DNA of 11,608 bases from Bacteroidales bacterium (lineage in GTDB: Bacteria > Bacteroidota > Bacteroidia > Bacteroidales > JAADJA01). The notes beneath the pieces were generated by a model. It searched no databases. It was not told the DNA's origin and was given only the letters and a program-made list of their open reading frames with translations. Below are positions 1 through 7,940 of the stretch, one piece after another (position 1 is the first letter of the stretch; every line of letters begins with the position of its first letter). The stretch is from positions 1 through 11,608 of the forward strand of contig JAOZOC010000050.1 of the NCBI GenBank assembly GCA_029933495.1, given 5' to 3'. Made by a program: the position numbers and the translations under genes.

Positions 1-249
1 TTCTGTTTTAACTTTTCAGAATCGTATGAAAAATTATCCGCATGATTTTATAAAAAGTTAACAGTCAGAACTTATCAATTCTTGAGAACATTAGATATTT
101 GTTACTACTTATCATCTTAATACACTGATAATCAATAGACCCCAAATGTACAAAAAAATCAGGGTGCACCTTTTTTAGTGATGCAAGAATAATTAATGAA
201 ACTTTTAAAAAACCTGCAAATATTTTCACATTTCGTGAACCTTTGTGCC
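1..249. other. Non-coding AT-rich spacer
   Basis: No reading frame here resembles a known protein. The stretch lies downstream of the decayed DUF4386 gene. The only local structure I see is the 8-bp perfect palindrome GGTGCACC at 163-170, preceded by an A7 run (152-158) and followed by a T6 run (171-176). That could be a weak hairpin or the worn end of a mobile element, but I cannot identify it. I see no RNA gene or clear promoter. Confidence 0.5.
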
Positions 250-670
250 TTAGAGACTATTCTTTACTATTGTTGATATATTATTTTTTACACCTTTAAT
301 TAAAAGCCACAGAGTTATTGATAGTTCTCCCAATGCTGCCAATAATAATGTTGGTTGGTTCAAAGATGAACTGTAACCGGGATAAAGTATAGTTACAAAG
401 CTGTAAATAATATAAGCTACGCCTGCAATGGTGAGAAATATTCCAAAAATGCGGGGGAATGAACCCTGACTTATAAACCAAATGGCCAAAAGGTATCAGC
501 CAAAGCCCCCAGAATACTTCTAATGCAATTATACCATAGTCGTTAATTTTAAGAAATAGCATAGCCAAATCCTGCCTCTGGCTGAGTTCAAATGTTTGCA
601 ATAATTCGCCTTTGAATATCATTAAAGAAGTAATGCTGAATGCTTCCATAACAAAAACAACTGGAATAAT
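250..670 (-). pseudogene. DUF4386 family membrane protein, truncated and frameshifted remnant
   Basis: Two overlapping frames together read as the C-terminal 60% or so of a DUF4386 integral membrane protein, a family of unknown function usually about 220-240 residues long. The upstream frame (to about 453) contains the stretch MLFLKINDYGIIALEVFWGLW and then LVYKSGFIP. The downstream frame (from about 457 to the TAA at 250) continues with PRIFGIFLTIAGVAYIIYSF and ends in LLIKGVKNN. The frames join exactly if one base is removed from the G5 run at 453-457, restoring FIPRIFGIF. The 5' end is also missing: the open frame begins after an in-frame stop at 671-673, so roughly 90-100 N-terminal residues are lost, only about 9 bp from the GH89 stop codon. 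Both lesions make a functional product unlikely. The family assignment is from recalled motifs. Confidence 0.72.
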
Positions 671-678
671 TTATTAAT

Positions 679-2820
679 CTATTTTTCAAATAGGATTTTA
701 AGCTCTATTATAGGATCTTCGAAGGGTTTATTGTTCGTATTATACTCAGATTGAATCCACTCTTCCTCCCATTTCAGGACATCGAAGGTCGTATTTGTTT
801 TTTGAGCTTCCAACCAGAATTGCCAGCGAGGGGCATAGTACGTTCCAATTAATCCACTCCATGTACGGGCTGAATATTCATTTACTCCTCCACCCCAGGT
901 TGTAATCAGACGTTTGGCATTACTTTCGTAATACTTTTTTTCTTCAGGTGTGTCGCCAAAATTACGAGCAAGCTCCACCCAGTTTTCTAACTTATGATTT
1001 GGGTGCGACGCCAACAAACGGTCAATGAATTTCATTTCATTAATTGCTTCTTCGTAAAGTTTAAAGCTCTCTCTCTTTGGGGCATTTTGTGCTTTGTATA
1101 ACTTATTGTCAACATCTAATCCAAGCAGTTGTGTGCCCAATTCAATGGCATCATAAACATACAGCCTGCTTCCTTTTAATTCTTCAGAACACTCTAAAAA
1201 TAGTTTTACAGCTTTAGTAAAATCCTCTGATTGATGAACTGTTCCTTTCGCTTCTATACCGGGTCGAAACTGATACCGGAAACGAGGGTGGTCAGTAAAA
1301 GTACCATAACAGGATTTCCGAAGCAGATCCCACGATTCTTTCATTTTAGGCGGATAACCACCATAACGTGCTTTACAGTACATTTCGAGCCAGCTATCCA
1401 GATCAATCTCTTCTGTTCGCCATCCCCAGTCTGAAAGAAGTTCATAGATAACCTCGTTGTTTTCTATTCCTTCAGGAGCAAAACCAAAGCCGACCAGATT
1501 ACCTCTATTTTTATATTGCAGAGCTTCTTTCGGTGCTGTGGCATAAAAGTCAAGCACTCCGTTAAGAGGCACTTTCCCGCCCATATTCGGGATGAAAGAG
1601 TAAATCCACTGTTTCCCGAAAAAACCCTTATACATTTTCCATGAGTAATCTATTTTCCAGAATAAGGCATTGTACTCATTTGCCATATCAAGAATCAATA
1701 ACTTGTCATCCGGAATCTTCGACATCATTGCCCGAAGCCGTTCGGGAGTCCAAAACAGCTTGCCGTCCTTGTCGCGGTGATACGGGAATGTCCAGCCCTG
1801 CATTACCCAAACGGCATCAGGATTGGCTTCGCGGATCGGCTTGTACACCACTTCGCCATACGCTGCTAATTCTTTCTTTGCTGTTTCAGGATCGTCGGAT
1901 AACGGTACATCCATTTCGTTGAAGCTGTCGGCGAGATAAAACTCACCTTTCCCGAACTCCTTTTCCCACTCTTCGATGTACATTTTACCTATTTTCATGA
2001 ACAGACCGCTTTCGGGCGAAAGGATATGAACCTTTTCATCAAAACCACCCCAACCTAATTCACGCACACCTTCGTCAGGATAGATACGGCTAATACCTTT
2101 AGGAACAAATCCTGCGAAAGCATGTACAATGGGGTACATTTCCAGTTCGTACATCCTGTCCAGCATTTTATGGGTCAGCTCAACCTGTTTCTTGAAAAAC
2201 GATACCGGCGGAGGGCCGTCCCAGCCGCCAATATTCCCCATCCTGTTCCATGGAAAATGAGCAGGCCCTGAGAAATAATCTAATATCTCATCTTTCGTTA
2301 GCCCTATTTTCTCAAAAACACGATAAAGGATTGCTTCGTGTGCTCCTGCAATTAACGGCATGTTCATTCCGTGCATTGCCATCCAGTCGAGCTCTTTTTC
2401 CCAGCGCTCCCGATCCCAATAAGGCGTTGTATAACCGTGGGTAACCGTATTCATATAGTAACGGTATTTAAAAGGAGAATTAACTTTTTTATCAACCTCA
2501 GGTAACTGTTCAGGAATATTTATTCTGTTGCCCGACCATGAGATAATTGAATTACAGTCGTTCCGTAAAAAATCGTAAGCTCCCCGGCACATAGCAATCG
2601 GCGAGCTTCCCGAGATATAAACCCGGTTATTTTCCACCCGAATTGAATAGCTGTCGTGAGCTTCTGATTTTGCATACTTAAATTCAAATTTAGAAGCATC
2701 ATTTTCGCCTATCGTACGAATAAGAACATTTGTTGCTGCCTGTTCTGTTTTATCTGAACTTTTTGCATTGCACGAAAACATTACAAAAGCCAAAAGTGAG
2801 ATGTAAATCAATTTGCGCAT
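679..2820 (-). CDS. GH89 alpha-N-acetylglucosaminidase (NAGLU-like lipoprotein)
   Basis: Predicted to hydrolyse terminal alpha-linked N-acetylglucosamine from glycans, as human NAGLU does on heparan sulfate and clostridial GH89 does on mucin. The 713 residues start with a lipoprotein signal whose lipid-bearing Cys is at 17 (VMFSC), so the enzyme is probably anchored to a membrane facing the periplasm or cell surface. An N-terminal alpha/beta domain (about 30-115) precedes the barrel. GH89 hallmarks follow: YYMNTVTHGYTTPYWD (121-136), the tract around WNRMGNIGGWDGPP (191-204), ADSFNEM with likely acid/base Glu302, and GFAPEGIENNEV with likely nucleophile Glu450. The helical C-terminal domain runs from about 470 to the end. 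Length fits the family. The start is ATG with no Shine-Dalgarno, normal for Bacteroidota. It is the last gene of the glycosidase cluster, 186 bp after the DUF5703 gene, so it may have its own promoter. The exact glycan is unknown. Confidence 0.95.
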   Translation of the reverse strand: MRKLIYISLLAFVMFSCNAKSSDKTEQAATNVLIRTIGENDASKFEFKYAKSEAHDSYSIRVENNRVYISGSSPIAMCRGAYDFLRNDCNSIISWSGNRINIPEQLPEVDKKVNSPFKYRYYMNTVTHGYTTPYWDRERWEKELDWMAMHGMNMPLIAGAHEAILYRVFEKIGLTKDEILDYFSGPAHFPWNRMGNIGGWDGPPPVSFFKKQVELTHKMLDRMYELEMYPIVHAFAGFVPKGISRIYPDEGVRELGWGGFDEKVHILSPESGLFMKIGKMYIEEWEKEFGKGEFYLADSFNEMDVPLSDDPETAKKELAAYGEVVYKPIREANPDAVWVMQGWTFPYHRDKDGKLFWTPERLRAMMSKIPDDKLLILDMANEYNALFWKIDYSWKMYKGFFGKQWIYSFIPNMGGKVPLNGVLDFYATAPKEALQYKNRGNLVGFGFAPEGIENNEVIYELLSDWGWRTEEIDLDSWLEMYCKARYGGYPPKMKESWDLLRKSCYGTFTDHPRFRYQFRPGIEAKGTVHQSEDFTKAVKLFLECSEELKGSRLYVYDAIELGTQLLGLDVDNKLYKAQNAPKRESFKLYEEAINEMKFIDRLLASHPNHKLENWVELARNFGDTPEEKKYYESNAKRLITTWGGGVNEYSARTWSGLIGTYYAPRWQFWLEAQKTNTTFDVLKWEEEWIQSEYNTNNKPFEDPIIELKILFEK

Positions 2821-3006
2821 GGTGTTTTTTTACGAGTGAATTAAATCATGATTAGTAAATAGAAGCTAACTGACACTGAAGCATTCTCGCTTGAATTTTA
2901 TTCCTTTTTTAAGTTATGATTAACAATACTGTTCCTTTATTCGATCATTTCATTTACGGATCTAATGTTCCACATCAAAAACGATACTTTGTATCCATTA
3001 AATGTA
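2821..3006 (-). other. Intergenic gap between DUF5703 and GH89 genes, possible promoter region
   Basis: This 186-bp AT-rich gap is much wider than the 12-bp gap between the first two glycosidase genes, so it could hold a separate promoter for the GH89 gene. I looked for the Bacteroidota consensus (TTTG, about 20 nt, TAnnTTTG) and found no convincing match. I also see no clear terminator hairpin with a T-run for the upstream gene, so read-through transcription remains possible. Confidence 0.3.
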
Positions 3007-5319
3007 TTATTCATAAATAATTACATCTTTCTTTCGGGATGACGGGGTCACTTTAAGTGCTTCAACCTTTCCGTTTTTTACAGTCCCTTCGATGATTGTA
3101 TTATACGGAGCATGAAGTTTAAAATCAACATCCCAATCTTTAGGCCAGGCAGGTGTAAGGTATATCTTTTTTGAATAAGGATCGATTTGAAGTAACATTG
3201 ACTGAAAGGTTTTCATTAAAGTCCCGCCATGATCCTGATCCGGAGTCCAGTCGTAATTCGGCCCCCAGAAAGCCGGGAAACGTTTTGTTTTATCAAAATT
3301 CTTTGCACGTATGACCAAACCTTTTTTTGCCTGTTCTGCCAATCCCAGATAAGCCATAAAAATATCATCCTGCCGCCAGCCAAAATGTCCTCTATCCCAA
3401 CGATGCTCCAAGGCATTTTTCCCCCATTCGATATTCGGTTTACCAACTCCAAAAAGCCGAAACGGAAATACTGCATACAATTCAGGATTCTCAACATTTC
3501 GCTTATTCTCAAACCGTTCCGCAGGGGCCAGAGCCATTCCTGACGGAGTTTTCCGTAAAGGAATTTCAGGCAGCTTTGCGCTAAGATCGCTCCAAAATTC
3601 CCTGTCCGGTTCACTTGTTAAATTTTCCGGTAATGCGGTAAGCCTTTTTGTAATACTGTACAATCCAGCCAGTTCGGGCATTGGGTTTGTGCAATCCCAC
3701 CAGGTTTCACAGGCCATAGAGGGATGCATTACCAATTGACCATCGTTGTTTGTTTTATAGTAATTATCAAAGAAGCGCAATACATCATTTGCTAACGGTA
3801 AAATTCTATCCTGAAGAAATTCTTTGTCGAGGGGATAATCATAGTAGTCCAGCATCATATAAACCAACTCCAGACCGGAAACCCATTCCCATTTATGCCA
3901 GCGGCTTTCCTGCAAAGGATCTTCCCGCTCTTCATAAGGTGTCCAGCCATAAGTAGCTGTAAACGTAGAGCCCCAGAAATACATACACTCCGGAAAATAC
4001 ACTCCTTCAAACCCAAAATACATTTTAGTGCGTTTTTTACTCAATTGGTAAATATTACCGGCATACATATTAAAAAAGGGTTGCATCAGGTCGTAATCTC
4101 CGGTAGCACACATACTAAGGTATGGTAATCTTGTATTCTGCCACCAATATCCTGGACCCCACCTTCGATAGTCGGCATCTCCGGGAGTACCTTCCGTTGG
4201 AACTGTAAAAATTGAACCGTTAAATTTTATAGGGTAGTTACCGCGCCCCACACATGCATCAATAAAGCGCTGAAGGGTATATGCCCGTGTAACGATAAAT
4301 GCATCATCCCTTGCATTTGCTTTACTGTCAGCAGAAGTAGCATATATCCAGCTCCTGTCCCAAAAGTCTGACCACCACTTTATATGTGCATTTTTACGGT
4401 CATTAAAAGATATACTTTCAATATCAGCAGCCATTTGTTCAATATCTTTCTGCCATTTGTTGGGCTGAGATGGATGCTTGGTTAACACATAGATGTTCAA
4501 ACTCCCTGATTTTTCAGATGCTGTTTCAAGACTTTTATTACTCAGTTTCCTGGTATCCGAACCGGTAATAATTGCTCCGAATGTGCGATGAAGAATGGGA
4601 TCGGTCGTAATGAACTCCGACAATCCCTGCAATTTCAAATTCATATCGAATCCTGCCGATTTTTTGTTGTAGTGATACCAACCGATGTAACTCTTTGCAT
4701 CCTGAATTAAATGATCCGGCTCAACGATCACCGGCTCATGCAAACTTCCCGGTTTGGAACGGTCTTCCAACAGATCGCTTACTTCAAGACTTGGTAATGA
4801 ATAAGGTTCGGTACGCCATAATTCAATATTTGCGATCATTGATAACGGAACCGAACAATCATATGTTAAATGAATCACAGGATTATTTGCATCAACCCAC
4901 AAATGGAAATTCAAGTCTGCCTGTTTTCCGTTAGCTTCCCCTGTGGTAGTTATTTTAATACTTCCTGTCCGTAAGTCCAGTTCCTGAGAAAAAATTGTTT
5001 TGGAAGTAACAATGGCCGGTTCACATTTTACCCTCACTTTCCCTACTTTTAGTAAACGTCCATTATCGCCCCAGGAGTCAGTTTTACCAATATAAAAACA
5101 GATGTCGCCGGTCTCTTCTACCCAAACATTCAGACCAATATCTCCATTTCCAACAGGCATCGATCCGTTATAGTCTTTGCTGGGCGAATCCCATTTTATA
5201 TTATACTTTTGTAGTTTTTGTTGATTTTCTGTTATTTCCGTTTTATTTGTATTGCAAGCAAAAAAAAAGGAAACCAGCAAAATAACCGAGATATTAATAC
5301 CTTTTAAATTCTTATTCAT
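3007..5319 (-). CDS. DUF5703 domain lipoprotein, GH95-like glycoside hydrolase
   Basis: A probable exported glycosidase of unproven specificity. The 770 residues begin with a lipoprotein signal, lipid Cys at 22 (FFFAC). The N-terminal beta-sandwich (about 38-290) carries the DUF5703 signature WDSPSKDYNGSMPVGNGDIG, which recalls the PLGNGRLG motif at the start of GH95 fucosidases/galactosidases. A helical (alpha/alpha)6-type region (about 305-715) follows, with RRWGPGYWWQNTRLPY (385-400), YFPECMYFWG (441-450) and HGGTLMKTFQSMLLQ (697-711). The last resembles the GGT-x-MLLQ motif of GH95. A short C-terminal beta domain (about 715-770) contains KIYLTPAWPKDWD, again GH95-like. I cannot assign catalytic residues with confidence. 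The gene lies 12 bp after the fucosidase stop, which implies co-transcription. The DUF5703 label is recognition from sequence; GH95-like activity is inference from the motif layout. Confidence 0.82.
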   Translation of the reverse strand: MNKNLKGINISVILLVSFFFACNTNKTEITENQQKLQKYNIKWDSPSKDYNGSMPVGNGDIGLNVWVEETGDICFYIGKTDSWGDNGRLLKVGKVRVKCEPAIVTSKTIFSQELDLRTGSIKITTTGEANGKQADLNFHLWVDANNPVIHLTYDCSVPLSMIANIELWRTEPYSLPSLEVSDLLEDRSKPGSLHEPVIVEPDHLIQDAKSYIGWYHYNKKSAGFDMNLKLQGLSEFITTDPILHRTFGAIITGSDTRKLSNKSLETASEKSGSLNIYVLTKHPSQPNKWQKDIEQMAADIESISFNDRKNAHIKWWSDFWDRSWIYATSADSKANARDDAFIVTRAYTLQRFIDACVGRGNYPIKFNGSIFTVPTEGTPGDADYRRWGPGYWWQNTRLPYLSMCATGDYDLMQPFFNMYAGNIYQLSKKRTKMYFGFEGVYFPECMYFWGSTFTATYGWTPYEEREDPLQESRWHKWEWVSGLELVYMMLDYYDYPLDKEFLQDRILPLANDVLRFFDNYYKTNNDGQLVMHPSMACETWWDCTNPMPELAGLYSITKRLTALPENLTSEPDREFWSDLSAKLPEIPLRKTPSGMALAPAERFENKRNVENPELYAVFPFRLFGVGKPNIEWGKNALEHRWDRGHFGWRQDDIFMAYLGLAEQAKKGLVIRAKNFDKTKRFPAFWGPNYDWTPDQDHGGTLMKTFQSMLLQIDPYSKKIYLTPAWPKDWDVDFKLHAPYNTIIEGTVKNGKVEALKVTPSSRKKDVIIYE

Positions 5320-5331
5320 AATAATGATCTT

Positions 5332-6999
5332 TTAATAAATCAATGCCGGTCTGAATTGTATTTTACCTTTAACCTTAGCATTAATATTGAAACGCAATTC
5401 AATTTTACTATCTTCGGTTACCTGTGCCGTTCGATTTATATTTATTTCGTTTCCTTTTACTGTTATAAAATCATTCAAAACTTTTCGCCCGTCATAGATG
5501 AGTTCAACACTACTTATTTCCACTTCCTTACCTGAATCATCAGGTTCAATTTTTACCGTAAATTGTCCGGGCAGGTTAATTTCTCCAGTGAGGTCAAGGT
5601 TAATCTTACGACTCACCTCAGTATTGAAATACGATATAAATTTCCATTCCGACCATGGTGATACTGCTTTTTTGGGAGGAGGAACAAAACCATCAACATA
5701 ATAAGTCGATAAACTTCTGATAACTGGTTCGTTTACATGCTTTGTTACAGTCAACCTGATTTTGGAAAGTTCCACATCATCAAAATAATCTATCTTTTTT
5801 CTGCCTACAGATTGTCCATTGCACAGTTCTTTCCACTCATTATTCATAAAACCTTCAATTTTATATTCTCTGATACGATGCCCTAAACGGTAGTCCTCCA
5901 TGATAATTACATGGTTGATTTTTTGTGTCTTAGGAAGTTCGAGTACTAAAACTTTTCCTTTTTTGTTTTCTATTGATGAAATAGGAACTTTAAATCTCCG
6001 ATCTATTTCATCACCAAAAGCCTTATAGAGTTTTCGGTCGGCCTCCGGTATCAATCCACTTGTATCAGGGGTTGAATTAAGCAGGAACACGCTGCCATAG
6101 CCAACCGATCTGTAATAACACTCCATTAACTCATCGAGAGATTTACGTTTCTCTTCATTTTCTGGCGACCAAAACCAATTATGGTCATATAGTGTAGTGT
6201 TTGCTTCAAGTGGAGCCCAAACATCGCCGTTGGGGTCACCTTGCACCTGAGTTGAAACACCGGTTTTAAATTCTTCATAATTTACAGTGTTCCAAACTGG
6301 GTAAAATAGTTTTCCCGACTCGGTTCCCGGCCAACGTAATGTAGCATGCGGCCCTTGAAAAATAACGGCTTTTTTAGCATATTTCTCCAGAATATCAGAA
6401 ACATCGATAACACAGCTTCCATCGAACCAAACCTCTATTACCTCACTATAATTAGCTAGCGTTTCTTCCAGTTGGGTTCTAAAAACCTTATTGTATGCTT
6501 CTTGTTTCGTGGGGTCTTTCGTTTGTCCTCCACTACCAATTCCAGCACCCCAGGTTTCATCACCGGGATAGACATATATACCAAGATTGAGGCCGAATTT
6601 TTTACATGATGCCGACAACTCTTTTAGAACATCACCTTTACCATTTTTGTACGGTGTGTCTTTTATGCCGTAATCAGTGGTCTCGGTCTGCCACCAGCAA
6701 AATCCTCCGGTGTGTTTCGCCACGAACAGGATCTCTTTTGCCCCCCACAACTGTGCTGTTTCGCACCACTGATCGGTATTCAATTGCTTCGGATTAATCT
6801 CATCCAATGGTGTTGAATGGTTATCGTACTCCCTTCCCTGCCACGTACACGGGTCAAGGCAGACAAACATTATTCTTTCCTGTTCGTGCCATTGAAATTG
6901 AATAGAAGAGGGCTTGGCCAAACTTTTGACCTCTTGTGAAAAAACTACTTGTATAACTAGTGAAAGAAATACTACTAATAAAAAAAATCTTTTTAACAT
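5332..6999 (-). CDS. GH29 alpha-L-fucosidase with discoidin-like C-terminal domain
   Basis: Predicted to remove alpha-linked L-fucose from glycans by a retaining mechanism. I place the start at the ATG whose first base is 6999 (555 residues): it opens directly into a signal peptide (MLKRFFLLVVFLSLVIQVVFSQ). The upstream in-frame option at 7026 is a TTG and would bury that signal. The product is a Sec/SPI periplasmic or secreted enzyme, not a lipoprotein. The barrel (about 30-330) has AKHTGGFCWWQTETTDYG (94-111), VWFDGSC with the expected nucleophile Asp193, and WAPLE, where Glu265 is the best acid/base candidate by analogy with GH29-B enzymes. An F5/8-type (discoidin-like) domain spans about 335-436 and may bind carbohydrate. 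A further beta-rich domain fills the C-terminus. It is the first gene of the cluster. No strong ribosome binding site is visible. The substrate linkage is unknown. Confidence 0.92.
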   Translation of the reverse strand: MLKRFFLLVVFLSLVIQVVFSQEVKSLAKPSSIQFQWHEQERIMFVCLDPCTWQGREYDNHSTPLDEINPKQLNTDQWCETAQLWGAKEILFVAKHTGGFCWWQTETTDYGIKDTPYKNGKGDVLKELSASCKKFGLNLGIYVYPGDETWGAGIGSGGQTKDPTKQEAYNKVFRTQLEETLANYSEVIEVWFDGSCVIDVSDILEKYAKKAVIFQGPHATLRWPGTESGKLFYPVWNTVNYEEFKTGVSTQVQGDPNGDVWAPLEANTTLYDHNWFWSPENEEKRKSLDELMECYYRSVGYGSVFLLNSTPDTSGLIPEADRKLYKAFGDEIDRRFKVPISSIENKKGKVLVLELPKTQKINHVIIMEDYRLGHRIREYKIEGFMNNEWKELCNGQSVGRKKIDYFDDVELSKIRLTVTKHVNEPVIRSLSTYYVDGFVPPPKKAVSPWSEWKFISYFNTEVSRKINLDLTGEINLPGQFTVKIEPDDSGKEVEISSVELIYDGRKVLNDFITVKGNEININRTAQVTEDSKIELRFNINAKVKGKIQFRPALIY

Positions 7000-7273
7000 T
7001 GTATCACTACTTTGTAAATATTTCAATATAACGAACTGTTTAAAGTTACTAAGATACTAATTGTTCTTTTCTATGTTGGTGAATTTTGCTCTTTTGCAAA
7101 TTTTAGGTTGTTGGGCAGCTCGTGCGACTTTGCAAATACGCCAAATGTGGGCAGGCAGAAAAATTCGAAGTGAAGGATTTCTCTTTCTCGTTATTTTCAC
7201 CTCTTTTATTTCACTTTTCATATTTTATCTTCTGTCTATTTGTTTTGTACACTGTCTTTTCTTGGTATTGAGA
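7000..7273. other. Intergenic spacer with short inverted and direct repeats, probable promoter region of the glycosidase cluster
   Basis: No protein-like frame stands out in this AT-rich spacer between the IS110 relic and the fucosidase start. It must contain the promoter for the glycosidase cluster unless transcription enters from upstream, but I find no clean TAnnTTTG/TTTG pair. Around 7082-7140 there are two copies of TTTGCAAAT (7093-7101 and 7129-7137), a hairpin with 8-base arms and one mismatch (7082-7089 with 7096-7103), and GTTGGGC at 7110-7116. The same heptamer type occurs at two other places in the window. The far end may be the 3' flank of the IS110 element. Confidence 0.35.
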
Positions 7274-7882
7274 CTAACGTAAAGTTATTTCCTTCATAAT
7301 CATTTGTTTACAAAAACCTATTCCTTCAGGATCAATGGCAAATTTAGCTATATTTTTCTTAATTCTTGTAGTCATTTTTAGTTTTCTTTTTTGGTCAAGG
7401 AATAAATATTCTGTTGGTGGACTATATTGCACCTTCTTTGTTACCATAGTCCAGATTATTACTGCCAGCTTTCTTGCTGTTGCGCTTATGACTGCTTGCC
7501 TGCCTTTTCTAAATGCTACTCTTCTAAAAAAATCAGAAAGGTGTGTATCTTTTAGATTCCCTATTGCATTGGCTGCTTGACGTAATGCTATTTTTAATCC
7601 TGTAAGACCACAAACATCTTTGACAACAATATCTAAACGAAAATTTAAAAACTTAAGATATTTCTGCATCTTTCGGGAAGCCCCTGCTGATTGTTGTATT
7701 AAATTACTCCTTTGACGACAGTAAGTTCGTAATTTTTCTGTGGTTTCTTCTGGTAAAAAACTACTGGTTAATAGCCCAAGTGAATGTAGTTTCTGTATAT
7801 GAATACAGTCTAAAACATCTGTCTTCTTTCCTTTTGGATGCTTAGTAAATTTTCCATTACACAGAGTTACTTCAATCCCGAA
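7274..7882 (-). pseudogene. IS110-family transposase remnant (N-terminus and central part deleted)
   Basis: A single open frame without a start codon reads as an IS110-type transposase (RuvC-like DEDD plus C-terminal Tnp_20-like region). From about 7882 it carries FGIEVTLCNGKFTKHPKGKK, then TDVLDC, which supplies the last two acidic residues of the DEDD set, followed by LRTYCRQRSNLIQQ and VVKDVCGLTGLK. It then jumps directly into the late C-terminal part: IALRQAANAIGNLKDTHLSD, ATARKLAVIIW and YLFLDQKRKLK. In intact relatives roughly 150-200 residues separate these parts, including the catalytic-serine motif. The junction falls near 7590-7600 and stays in frame. The first DEDD acidic residues are missing too. 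The protein cannot be active. The short ATG-initiated frame within it (from 7669) is only a piece of the same relic. Family identity is confident; subgroup is not. Confidence 0.82.
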
Positions 7883-7890
7883 GTTCGGGA
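7876..7890. repeat. Perfect 15-nt palindrome at the IS110 relic boundary
   Basis: TCCCGAA-G-TTCGGGA has 7-bp perfect arms around one central base. It sits exactly where recognisable IS110 transposase homology begins, between that relic and the ACCCAAC motif that follows the stop codon of the neighbouring gene. It may mark a recombination or truncation point, or be part of an attC-like fold. Confidence 0.6.
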
Positions 7891-7926
7891 CACATATTAC
7901 GGCTACGCCTTATACAATGCTTAATT

Positions 7927-7940
7927 GTTGGGTTTAGTTT
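7927..7940 (+). repeat. Left boundary motif, GTTGGG-type inverted repeat
   Basis: GTTGGGTTTAGTTT matches, at 12 of 14 positions and in inverted orientation, the sequence at 11355-11368 that precedes the first gene of the adjacent block. On the coding (minus) strand it reads as the stop codon running into ACCCAAC, which fits the RYYYAAC half-site at the start of an integron attC site. It overlaps the last codons of the DUF3857 gene. Confidence 0.45.

Noticed and set aside
163..176. GGTGCACC palindrome followed by a T6 run as an intrinsic terminator
   Set aside because: The palindrome has no loop and the genes here run on the other strand, where the T-run side is reversed; too weak to call.
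1641..1922. Plus-strand frames inside the GH89, DUF5703 and DUF3857 genes
   Set aside because: They are antisense to strongly recognisable proteins and show no family motifs of their own.
6999..7026. Nine-codon longer fucosidase starting at a TTG
   Set aside because: It would place a polar stretch before the signal peptide, while the internal ATG gives a normal signal start.
7061..7282. Plus-strand 73-residue frame with a hydrophobic C-terminal half
   Set aside because: No family resemblance, lies in a repeat-rich AT-rich spacer, and overlaps the end of the transposase relic.
7335..7580. Plus-strand 81-residue hydrophobic frame that looks like a small membrane protein
   Set aside because: It is antisense to the IS110 relic, whose frame matches family motifs throughout; the hydrophobicity mirrors the opposite strand.
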